Origin: Lepisosteus oculatus
Lineage: Eukaryota; Chordata; Actinopteri; Semionotiformes; Lepisosteidae
Reading direction: 5' to 3'
Assembly (NCBI RefSeq): GCF_040954835.1
Contig: NC_090714.1
Span: 6,498,501-6,562,500 of the forward strand
DNA: 64,000 nucleotides
Shown here: piece by piece, positions 43,450 to 55,080 of the stretch
Numbering within the stretch: the stretch's first letter is position 1
Layout: each line of letters opens with the position of its first letter
Translations under genes and position numbers: made by a program
Notes under the pieces: model-generated
Seen by the model: only the letters and a program-made list of their open reading frames with translations
What the model was told of the DNA's origin: nothing
Databases searched by the model: none

Positions 43450-46400
43450 TAAACCATTGTCTGAACTGTATCTTTGGTACACCAATGACAACTGACTTGA
43501 GCTGGGAAAGATGCTAGACCTGAAGCAGTTCATTGGATCAGGAGAAAATTTCTACCCAGCTTTGGAATATACATGGAGCAATTCAAGGGTATTTTTTAAA
43601 AAACTAAACCAATTAAATAGGCACTGTTTTGAAATTTGGTTTTACTTGTAACACTTCTGTGAAAGACCACAAGAGTATCCATCACAAACAGAAAGGAAGT
43701 TTCATACAACAAAACATGACAACACGATTCCTCCGACAACCACCAACAAAAAAAATCACAGGGGATCTGGAAAATTCAGCAGTAAGACCCAGCTACAGAA
43801 AACTATTAAAACTATATTATATCAAAGACAGCATCTGGTCTCCTGTGAGATTTGTCCTTCTGGGAAGCTTCTAAAAGTCTTTTCCTTCTAATAGATCAGG
43901 TCATTCTACCAGATATATTCCAGCACAGAGATAAGATGCCCTAAATCAAACACCCACCAGCTCTTCACACACACATCTAAAGCAATACTTAGACTGAAAC
44001 AAAGGCACAATTCTAACAGCTTGCTGGAACATTCAGAAAGCATCTGGACTAATAACCACAACATCCCAGTGGCGATAACCACGCTGCTGACGTCACCGAG
44101 CGAGGAGTCAGTCAAGGCTGTGGAACAAATGACTCCTGCAAGCAGAGGCAATGAGAGCTCATCTTCAACCTTCAGCTCCGGAACACCTGGGAACGGACAC
44201 CTTGTTCTGGCACTTCATGCACAGTCACCGATCTGAACAACAAGGCTCCCCCGTGTCTCTCTAACCAGCGCAAGGAGTACTTTTCCCCCCCTGTGTTGCA
44301 GTTCAACCCTCCTCTGCCCCCGAGACGTTTGTTCACGGGGAAAGAGCTAGGGTAAGGAAGAAGCCATTAAAAGATAGACCTTTGTCAGAAACGAGTCACT
44401 GATTTGTGTCCATGTACTTACAAGTCTGTGGTGGCTGTTTACAGCCTCTTACTGTAGTCCAGTAACTAAGAGAAATAGCTGTCTGGGTATCGACTATGAG
44501 CTGGTGATTTGCAGGGTTGCTAAAGAGTGGCCCTCTGTTCATCTGTTACCCACCCCACGCGAGACTCTCAGAAATCCCTGCTGGTGCTCTATCAACCAAA
44601 CACAAGCCCGTCTCCAGCCCCGCTGTCTTGGCCGTCTGTGCCAGCAGTCTGTTTGGACCTTGTTGCAGTAGAGGATGGTTACTGTCCAGCCCTGTAGAGG
44701 CAGCACTTCAGGTGGAACGACTGACTGCTCTTGCTGTGGAGCACGTATTGATAGAGGGAGCTGGATAAGTGAAAAGGTACTGCAAAGAAAGAATCAACTG
44801 AAACTCTGGAAGTAAAGTGAGACAATTAAATTAAATTTGTTCTTCCATATCCAAGAGCTGGATCACAAAGGTATCCAGGTGATTGCCCTCAATCCTTCTC
44901 CAGAAAGATCCGAAAAGGCAGGCATTAAACTGGCATGTTTTGACACAAAAACGCATGGCTCTCTCCAGAGAACCCCTCCACCACACACAAACACACCTTC
45001 CATATCGTGAACTAGATGCTATCCAATACCTATCAAATGCTTCTCACATGACACCTCACGGATATCAGCTACTTGGTAGCCTAGTAACCATCTGTGGCGT
45101 AACCTAGCAACAGGTGAAGTATCCAGGGAAACAACCACTGAAAAGAATTTAGGCTGCAAATGTCTTAAGTGCTAGCAAAGGATACAGAACTGCTGCCTTT
45201 GAAGACAAAAGAGCTACAAGGAAAAGCTCTAATAGGAATACGGCCATACATACCTACTGGAAGATGTGCACCCAAGCTAAAATAAATCAATGGAGTGGAT
45301 GTACATTCAAGCACTACCAGAGAGCTCTTAATTCCTAGTAAGTGTTGCAGCAACCCGGGACCCTGGACATCTTAGGAGTACATACAGTATACAGGCACCA
45401 AGAGGTACTTTAGAGGGAGGCCTAGCCATCTGGAATGAAGCTATCCAGCACTTCATGGGGAGCAGAGAGAGAAAACCCACACAGACACGGGCGAGAGCAC
45501 TGAACTTCTAAACAGAAGATACACCTGGTCGAACTGAACCAGAGACCCAAGGGCTGTGAGGCTGCAGTTTTAAATGCCAGCCCCCGTGCAACACAATCAC
45601 ACAGTCCACCTTTTTCACAAACTTGGAGGAGTTCACTGTTGCAGATCTAAGAGGCACTGAACCATGCTTTTTCTCTCCCGGAGAACCTGGTTTTACGAAC
45701 CATCAGAAAGACTGTTTGCTTGGCTTAAAAGAATTTACGGCACTCTCCTACTGTACATCCTGACACCCCACACCGCGAGAGGCCCAGTCCAGCAGATTTT
45801 AAAAGTAACCATTAAATCATCAAATTCTGAATACTTCTGAATGCTTTTAACTTCCACCTAAGTCATTTAGCAATCATTTAGAACAAAAATTGGCAGCTAT
45901 CAAGGACTGAAGTCACCTTAAAAACTGAACCCATTTCATGCAAAATTGCTCAATAACATTTTCATCTTCCAAGATGAGTAATTTAGGGTAACTTGTATAA
46001 ATTCCTGGATTGGAGTTCTACAGGACCAGGTATGCGGATTTCTGCTTTATAGGAGGAACATCCACTGTTACATAAACCTCCCTACAATGTTCCGAGAGAG
46101 ACAATGCATAGTTATGGATTATTCATGAACAGGGCTTTCAGGATTCTTTCAGGTAAAGGGGAACTGCATGGCTGTTTTTCAAGGTTATGATGAATCGACA
46201 ATAACGAGTGCATTTCCAACCACAACGAAAGTAGCAAGGACACAGTAACGTGTACAACCTTCAATTTACATCATAAAAGACAATGTTCCAATGGGTGCAT
46301 CTGCATATTGCCAACATTGTCCGCAACAGAACTCCCAGAGACACGAGAGCAGCCCTATTAATCTCTGGAACAACTTTAAACCAAGCAAATGTTGCTAATA

Positions 46401-47229
46401 TACCCATTTAAAATATTTTAATGAAAATGACACCATGTGTAATGTTTTTTAGATACTTTAAGTACTGCAAAAAAGAGCAACCTGCCAGCCAACTTAAATA
46501 CACTCATCCATTTTCAAGTTTGACAAAAGTGCTCTATAATTTATACTGGTGGTTATTTTATGGTAAATCACATCAAATACTTATATTTTTGGGAGACGAG
46601 CTGTCGCCTGAATGGCTGATTTGAATGAGTGCAATTGAACTCAACATGTTGACTGAGACGGTTTTGCCAACAAATAATACATTTCTGGGGTGAAGTTTCG
46701 GCTGCACAAACTGTACGTGTTTGATTGCGCTCAGTGAAACTCACTGAGAAACGTATGGATGGGACCAACATCATGTTTCGCCTTTGTAAAAAGGAAACAG
46801 TTTAGACTTTCTGCTGATCCAATCCCATTTGAATGCAACCTCTATGTCCTGAACAGCCAAATGCTCAACAGCGAGGCATTGTTTAAAATACGTATGCAAG
46901 CTCAAAAAGACAAAAAACGTATTTACATTGTTAGAAGGGCAGCTTTCTCCTTTGCTTACAGCAACTAGCAAGCAGGAAGGGATGTTTTATGTCACAATCC
47001 GTGCCAACTCTCACTCTTGCCCGTGGCAAGACCAGCAGTATCTCGCATGAAAGCAACAACATGGACCGTACAGTACTTTCACAAAGTTCAGGATGTTGCA
47101 CTTAATTCTAAATGTGTAAACTTTTGCTATACTATCAATTAATTAATTTTGGTATTGAGATTGAATACCCGGTCTGAGAAATTGGGAATTTATTTAACAT
47201 AAAATCAGGTTGAGCGACTAGAACCCTTT

Positions 47230-48150
47230 GTATCAAGCCAGACAAATCTCTTACTACGTACAGGGAGCTAATTAGAGACCTGACCACTTATGGTAAGGAT
47301 AATGACCTTGTTCTTAATGTTTTTAAGACAAAAGAATTGATCTTGGATTTCAGGAAAAACGTCAATCCCCACCAATCAGTTTACACCAATGGTACTGAAA
47401 TTGAACAGGTTGACTCCAAGTTTCTTGGCCTACATGCTCCCAATACGCTGAGCTGGGCAGAGAATACTAGTGCGATTGTGAAGAAAGCCCAGCAGCATCT
47501 GTACTTTCTGAGGTGCCTAAAGAGGAGTGGGATCCATAAAAAAAAAAAGGACTGGTTAGTTCCTACAATGGTCCAATGAGTATTTTGACTGGAGGCATTA
47601 CAGTGTGGTTCGGCAGTGCTGCCCAGAAGGACAGACACATCCCCCAGAGAGTGATTAGAGCAGGTGAACACTTTATGGGAACAGAACTTCCTAAGTTGGG
47701 GAATCTCGATACAGCCCGCTGCAGGAGCAAGGCTCTCAAAGACCCACTCCACCCTAACCATAGTCTGTTTACCTGGCGAGACGCTAAACATAACCTTCGG
47801 TGTCTCAGGCCAGAGAGCATTAAGACCCAAAGGAACAGGGTTCTGAACAGTTTCTTCTCAAGGACAGTGCACCCGTTTGCCAAGGACATGCAGACCAGCA
47901 TAACATATAGGAGGCCCATATCCACCCCAGCTCCGTAGGCACAATGTCTTTTATCATGTGTAACTCAGGAGCCATTCTGCTTATGTGAATTTTTTGCGTA
48001 GTAGTGTGTACAGGTTGTTTTTAGTCTTTTTACAGTTTGTGTATATAGTGTCCTGCCCATAATATGTGTGTTTATCTTTTGTTTTTGTTTTCTGACGGAG
48101 AAATGGTGTAAGATTTCCAATGCACTGTTCGTGCAAATGGCAATCAGGGT
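47230..48150 (+). pseudogene. L2/CR1-clade LINE, ORF2 C-terminus and 3' UTR (dead copy)
   Basis: Frames at 47337-47579 and 47576-47938 encode LILDFRKN, then FLGLHAPNTLSWAENTSAIV, KKAQQHLYFLRCLKRSGIHK and, after a frame change, ITVWFGSAAQKDR, RVIRAGEHFMGTELPKL and LKDPLHPNHSLF. These fit the thumb and C-terminal end of L2/CR1 reverse transcriptase ORF2. The frame change lies just past an A10 run at about 47539-47548. The rest of the reverse transcriptase and the endonuclease are absent. 3' UTR follows to about 48150. Confidence 0.85.
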
Positions 48151-48756
48151 TCTTGATCTGTATCAGTTACACACACCAACAGCCTAAGTGCTTAGTCCAC
48201 ATGAGCCAGTCAGCTATAGATTACGGCCACTAAGTTAGCAGCTGAACTTCTCTACAGCAGTTCTGTGGCCATTCAGGGATGAAGGGGATTTGGGTATAAG
48301 CAACTCAAATAACAGCTCACGTGAAAGGCTTGGTGCTGACCATGGGCTTTGATGGAATTGGAAGGCAAAGGAAAAAGGATTCTGGTTAGAGTCTCAACTA
48401 AAAGCTAGACTAGTGTCATCTGTGGCTACATCAGACATCAGATTGTAGTAAATGAGGTGCTGAGTTACCATAAACAGGAAGAGATCTCAGAGCCAACTAG
48501 CCTTGCTATGGAACTGCTTTTCCTACCGAACAGCAGGCTTGTTAAGTGTACTTAATATCAGCCAGCCCAGATTCTTGCAATGCATCCAACTGGACCTGAA
48601 GGCTGGAGAAAATCAGCGCTTAATATCCCTCCGCCAAGTCCCGCTAATGTACAGAACGGGCCTTCTTAACAGGAAATGAACTTTGTTGATATATATACAC
48701 AATACATACACATGCGCTGCAGAGAAGAGTCTCAAAATTCCTAACCAGTGTGAAGG

Positions 48757-49231
48757 CACTTCACCAGCAGCCACATCACCCTGCAACTCACCACTGGCAG
48801 CCCACTGAAGCTCAGCAGGTGCGAGGTGTTAGTGGGGCCAGTAGGGGGCGCTCACCCCGCGGTCTGTGTGGGTTCAAATGCCCCAGTATAATGACGAGGA
48901 CACTATGCTGTAAAAAGGCGCTGTCCTTCGGATGAGGAGTAAAACCAAAGTCCTGACTCTCTGTGGTCATTAAAAATCCCAGGGCGTTTCTTGAAAAGAG
49001 AAGGAGTCCTGGCCAAATTTCCCTATGGCCTTTACCAGTCGTGGCCTCCTAACAATCCTCCAGCTCTGTCCTCCTCCACACGGAGAGCTGGTGTGTGGGG
49101 AGTGTACTGGTGCACTATGGCTGCCGTCACATCATCCAGGTGGGGCCGCACACTGGTGGTGGTGGAGGGGAGTCCCCATGACCTGTAACTACTTTGAGTG
49201 GAGTGTCCAGAAAAGTGCTAGTGTAAGGAAT
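48757..49231 (+). mobile_element. 5S rRNA-derived SINE (SINE3-type), copy 4
   Basis: Plus-oriented. The head is cut: after AGCTCAGCAGGTGCGAG about 60 bp, including pol III box C, are missing, so this copy lacks a complete 5S-type promoter. The body is present, including GGCCAGTAGGGGGCGCT, and it ends near 49231 without an AAT tail. Confidence 0.85.
48836..48852 (+). promoter_or_regulatory. CTCF-like site inside SINE3 copy 4
   Basis: GGCCAGTAGGGGGCGCT differs from the strong CTCF consensus GGCCACCAGGGGGCGCT at only two positions. Related but weaker versions lie in copies 1 (14714-14732), 2 (41073-41090) and 5 (59844-59861). Confidence 0.5.
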
Positions 49232-50912
49232 TATCTGCATAAGGCAGACACCTGCAAGTTGGGATTGTGTGATATTTCAAGCTAGTACAAAAACGTTCTA
49301 GAAAAGTATGCTAACTCGCCAACTTAAATACAAATCCGTTTCAAAACCCATATCTCCGGGAAAAAAGAAACATTCCTACAAAAAAAAGCAGTATGTGGAA
49401 TTTTTAAATACCTCTCCGCTCTGAAAACGGCCATCTGCATAATCCACGAAATAGGATTACGTGAATGTGCGCCGCTATCTGCCAATATTTCTTGCCGTAG
49501 AAGGAGCCAGTTATCAAAGTAAGCAGGAAGGCATTTCGACCGGAGGTTTTGCATCTATAATGAAGGGAGGTGAAGACCACACCAAGGCCACTGCTGCAAC
49601 ACAAGTGGTTACAGGAAACGTTTGTGCATCAACTGCTCTGCCAGAGTGAGCTCTCGGCTGCGAGGCAAACCGTTCTCCAGACAGCACCAGCGCTGACACA
49701 CTGCTGACCCCCAACCTCCTAACCCACGCAGATCTTTAAATAACACGCAGCAATTATGCAACACCTTTAACAATAATATTTGCACACAAGTTTAAAAAAA
49801 AAAAAAAACATGGTTTCAGAAGCACTACATGAATCAGCTTTCTTTGAATCACCGTCCAGGGAGCAATGTTGCAAGAAAGAAGATAAACAGCGTCTCAAGG
49901 GAAGGAGCTGTTTCTTTTTCCCCTCGAGTGAAAGAGGAGAAGCAGATCCCAGAACTGACGATTGCAAAAACAGACAATGAGAAGGACTACTGGGTATGGT
50001 CCATTAAAAGTCACTTATACTCTGAGGATCCAGATGCCCAAATGAGCTATCAATACCACTGCAGAATGAGTTCCACAGCTGGGGGAGAGCAGGTGTGACC
50101 CGGGATGTGTCAAAAAGGGCACTGAGCCAGAACATGCTTTGGGTAGAGGAATCAGCTGAGGAGTCTTTGAGTTAGAGGTCCAACAACAAGTAACACACTA
50201 CGTTCCAGTAGGATTGGAGACCAGATGTCTGTAGGCCATGTTATAAGCCAGTTGTGACTATTTCACCTCATGGTAAAGCACAATTGGCTGAGCTGAGAGA
50301 ACACGTCTGGGTCTGCCTGCTTTGGCCTCAGTGAGGGATGCATCACTATCTCATGTCAGGTGCTGGTGGGGGGGGCTCACAACATACCACATGAAGAACA
50401 GCTCAATCTGACTGCCGCAGTGTCTCTGGAGGGCGAGCAGGAGTCACTTTTAGAGAGTTACACCTGAAATGGCTGCCAGGGCCAAACTGAGGGGTTACAT
50501 AATAAAAGGCGATTTCAAATTTTAAATCAGCTTACGTTTTAAACAAAATACATGGGGACACTGAATTAAAACAGGCAGTACCAGTGAGGACGCACTGTAT
50601 GGTCTGGCAGGAGAATAAGCAGTTGATGTTTTAGAGACTAGCAGCCCAAACTGTATGAGGCCTCTGGAGTTAAAATTTCACATCCTCAATTTAAGAGTCC
50701 GTTCTTTGATCAAAACCATTTTTGGCAGCTCTGTGAACCAGGAATGGCTGAGCGATGAACAGGGAAAGTACAGTTCAGCCACGTTTCTGAAACCTCTGAC
50801 ACAATGAGACTGTTATTCACGGGCTGTGGTGGCCGAGGTCATTTGGTCGCAGAGAGGAGGCTGTGGGTTTATTGGCACAATATCCTCGCTGTGGCAGCAA
50901 CAGTACACTACA

Positions 50913-50931
50913 GTGACCGTGAAACGGTCAC
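50913..50931. repeat. Perfect short hairpin
   Basis: GTGACCGT-GAA-ACGGTCAC: 8-bp perfect arms with a 3-base loop. No associated element found. Confidence 0.6.
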
Positions 50932-53900
50932 GCTTATAGGCGGGCAGCGAGTTCTGACAGATTCCCAGTGGGGGTGGGAGGCATACAGTAAACACAGGAG
51001 CCGAAACTGCCGTCAGCAGGTGTGATTCAGCAAACAACCTACCGGAGGCTCCCCAAAACAGGCTTTTCAGGCCGGATAAATATTTGTATGGACACAGCTA
51101 AACAAAAATGAACTGAAATATGAGGTCCTGCACAGCTACGCTAGATCTGCTATTCAACCTATTCAAGCAAGTGTGATCTGCTTACAGGAGCTGTGTGTGT
51201 GAGAGAAGTGCAGGCAGTTACACAAGAGACAAGGTAATGTAACAGCATAACACTGCCGCCTCCCCTACAGCACTTAGCTGACAGTTCAGAAGAGAAGCAG
51301 TATTGGCGTCTTTTTTTTTTGCAAACCAACGAATCTTTTTACAGGCAGCTTTTCTGAGCATGAAAATTCAGGATCGTCACGCTCCTGCTCGTGCAATCTC
51401 TTAAACTTCATCCGTGCTGCAACGCAAGCTAGAAATTCAATTTTCTGAACACCTACTGTTTATTTTTCAGACCAATATACAGGTTCACAGTTCTCAAGCT
51501 AACCTTAATGGCGTTTCCTGTTTTTATAAGCACTGCAAGGCCAGCTGTGCACACAAGGGTGGGAGAACGTTTTGTACAATGCCACGAACGTTTATTTTCT
51601 GAGGACTTAGTTTTAAATTCAACCAAGAAAGGAACTATTCATCTCTTTCAGTTACCAATGTATCCTGTCTCATCTGATCAGTATTCGCCCGTTCAGTGCC
51701 CGGTAGGTACCATCTTCCATAAGCGCTGGTAGAGGAAGGCAGCACTGATTTTCACATTGTGTTTAAGGTTCTCTGCATGCATTACACATTTGCTTGAAAT
51801 CAGCACTCTTCCTGCAAAATCATCCATTAATTATACAGTTAAATATTCTGCAAATCCTTCAAATCGCCTTATAGCTTCTTCTGACACTGTAATTGGGACA
51901 AGCACTTCAAAAGCTTCATAAAACACAGTGAATGGCTATGCAGAGCCTGCAGCTTCCCAGATGCACAGTAGATTCTCAAATGGGAAAGCTTCAACTTAAA
52001 CCATATCCTGAGTGCCTTTTAAGTCCAAAGAAAATGGCTACTGTCTTTAAGTGATGGGCACTAAGGGTGTAGTGATGGATTGTGGATCAAGAAATATCAA
52101 TGTTCTTTAGTGCCGTTACAATACCACAACAGAGCTGTGCACTGAGATACATTTCAGTGTCACAATATTAACTCATCACATAGCAGTGTGGCGAATGAGA
52201 CTACAGTCCATCATTTATTGCATGCATTGATACCGCACTGATATGGATATGCTATTTTCAGAATTTTTTTAAACACACGAGGGGTTCATAAAACCTACTG
52301 CAGATAGTTCAGAATCTTTTTCCAGCACTTAAAACCCCACTTCATAAAAATATGTCATCAACAGCAACTAACTTGTCCCCTGCAATCCTAAAATTCCCCT
52401 AAGCATCATCATATAAATCAGCAAGCATCAGAGAATCAATTACAGCCTTGCTGCATATTATGAGACCTGGAGTGATGAGCCGTTTGCATCTGACCGCTTT
52501 GTCACCGACATCTTAACACCATTACACCTCAACGCCTTCTTCCAAGAAGACGGGTCTTAACATTTTTGAATACAGAAAATGAAAGCAGAAAACGATTCTT
52601 GTAAACGAGGTCAGATTTTATAATGCGCTATTACGGCTTTTAAAACATAAATAGAAAGTCTAATTTAGCTGGGGGACAAAACGGAACAGGATCCTCAAAA
52701 AATGGCACTAAATCGGTTCTTCTTCTGGGATTAGGGCAGCCTTCAGCCTCTCCCACGGATATACAGTACCTCAAGCTGAAAAGAATAGAAACTGCAGCCA
52801 AGGTCAGGGTTTCCAGATGCCTGTCTGGTTATTAAGAGCCATTCTAACAGATGGAACCAATGTCATTAAAGCACTGGCTGGCAGATTACCACAGGTCTAG
52901 ATAACAGAGGGCATCTTACCCAGATGACGGCTACTACTTGAAGCCTGCTGTTAGGCAGGGTCTCGGGGTGAGCAGCTGAAATCGAGTATGAATCTCTTTT
53001 TGATGAAAGGAATTCTGCATAAATATCCAAAGTAAATCAAACACACCTTACGAAAGTACTTTAAATATGCCGGGCTGATCCAGCAAGAGGGTTCTGATAA
53101 GCTGTAGCGCAAGAACAGCAGAAAGCCCTGCCGCAGCTAGTGACAGAAAGGTCAGCCTCCTGGCCAAATCATTTTGGATCTTCTCGCATCCCACCACAGG
53201 CGCACATCCACGCAGGGCAGGAAGAGAGCAGCCAACCTGGTGCCACAGAAAACCATCTGTCGCTCCAGGTCTGAAGAGGAACGCACTTGAAAGGCTAGTG
53301 GATTACCCCCCGCTGAACCAAGATCACTGCGTTTTAACTCTCTGGAGCAGTTTTATTGGGATTTTGTGTAGTATAACAGTTTCCAATGGGTTATAAATCA
53401 AAACATGAGTTTTATACTTTAAGTACCTTGATATGAAAGCTTCTGAACCCCCCCCGAGATGGAATTCAAAACGTTCCCTGCCAAAGGGATGAAAGGACTG
53501 CATTTTGACACGTTTATGATTCTAGGGAACAAAAGCTAAGCAGCGAAGGTCTGCCATCTTTCACCAGAATCCAAATTCAGCCAAGAAGCGGCACAGTGGA
53601 GGGGCCGATCAGAGGGAGGAGAAACGGGCAGCGCTTACAGGCTCGCTCACCAGATACACTTTCTTTTTTTTTTAAACAAAGCGGAATGCCTTCAAAATCA
53701 AACTTCAACCGGCACCCCGCTCCACACCAACCTGCTTCTCCCTGTGAAGCTCGGCCTGAATAAACCCCCGTCAGTGCTCACCACGGCCACCGCAGAGCAC
53801 ATGCGTGACTGCCTCCTCACAGACTCCCATTGTGCTGCTCTGGCAGCGGGGCTGCTACACACACAGCCCCCGCTGGCTCCGCGGGGTGGGCGACGTTGTT

Positions 53901-54807
53901 CGTGACACGCCACCGCCGGTCCCATTCGGCTTACTGGAGACGGCAGAAAAACAAACGCCACCGCCTGGAGAGCGCAACTCCGGTCTGTAGAGACTGTAAG
54001 AGCCGTTAATGAAGGAGCCAGAGCACAACTTGGTAAGGGCCCCCTGCCTGGAAAGCAGAAGTCTGTCACTGCTCCAGTTTGTTTCCCAGCACGCGTTGAA
54101 GGAAAAACTGGGTAACCGCAGAAGAGATGAAACTCTTGTTTCCTGCGCCTAAAAGCTGGGAATCGCCGGTTTACCCCACAATGATAACAGGTGTTTTCCC
54201 CCCAAGCTCGAACAACTTCAACCCACTAGAAAAATCAGAAGAGGCAAAAACTCCCAGATCTCACAGTCGCCTACGAAAGAGGCCGGTGTCCCACATGAAG
54301 GGAAGTTCATGTGAATCTGTTTCATGAGAATGACATTTTATTTCTTCTGGTGAATATCGGGTTGAAGATTCTGCTCTGATAAGCAAACACTTCACATTTT
54401 CGGTACAGACAAACAAGACTTCAGACATTGCGGAGCTGCTCATAGTAAGGAAAAGGCCGCTGAAGTATGTCAGACTGATGGGCATTCAACCAGATGGGCA
54501 GAAAATACATTTCTGATCCCATGTAATTTATATGAAACACCTTATTGACACCGTCTGCACATTTGACCCGTTTACGACAAAAGAAAACTTTGCAGACCCC
54601 ACCAATATTTTTCCAGGTGCTCAGTAAATCTGAAGTGCAAATGAGGTGGCGGGTCTTAACTGGAAAGGGTTAAGAAAGCAAGTCTGCAGAGACGAGGGAC
54701 ATTCCAGTAGGGTTCACCGACACGCTTCAAACGAGCCGGAGCAGAGGGGGGCCGGATAAAGAGCTGCTGAACTGGCATTTCTTCCAAATCCGCCAAGCTC
54801 AACACCA

Positions 54808-55080
54808 CTATGGGCGGAGCGGTGGCTCTGTGGCTAAGGATCTGCGCCTGTGACTGGAAGGTTGCCGGTTCAAATCCCGCGGCCGGCAGAGGAATCCTAC
54901 TCCGTTGGGCCCCTGAGCAAGGCCCTTAACCCCAACTGCTCCAGGGGCGCCTTACAATGGCAGACCCTGCGCTCTGACCCCAAGCTTCTCTCCCAGTCTG
55001 TGTCTCCATGGAGAAAAGCTGGGGTATGCGAAAAGACGAATTCCTAATGCAAGAAATTGTATAGGGCTAATAAAGAAACA
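54808..55080 (+). mobile_element. tRNA-derived SINE, copy B
   Basis: Plus-oriented, the cleanest copy. Head GCGGTGGCTCTGTGGCTAAG (box A) and GGTTCAAATCCC (box B) are intact. The body has GGCAGAGGAATCCTACTCCG and CCCCTGAGCAAGGCCCTTAA. It ends GAATTCCTAATGCAAGAAAT and GGGCTAATAAAG. Confidence 0.9.

Noticed and set aside
44088..44095. Palindromic CRE (TGACGTCA)
   Set aside because: A single 8-mer with no promoter context; expected by chance in 64 kb.
47381..47925. Long minus-strand frames
   Set aside because: Shadows of the plus-strand L2/CR1 reverse transcriptase fragment.
53698..54069. 123-codon minus-strand frame in a GC-richer patch
   Set aside because: Rich in Arg, Ser, Ala and Cys with no domain, no good splice context and no resemblance to the missing FIP3 N-terminus.
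54808..54885. A tRNA gene
   Set aside because: Boxes A and B are present, but there is no foldable acceptor stem and the sequence continues into a body shared by three copies, so it is a SINE head.
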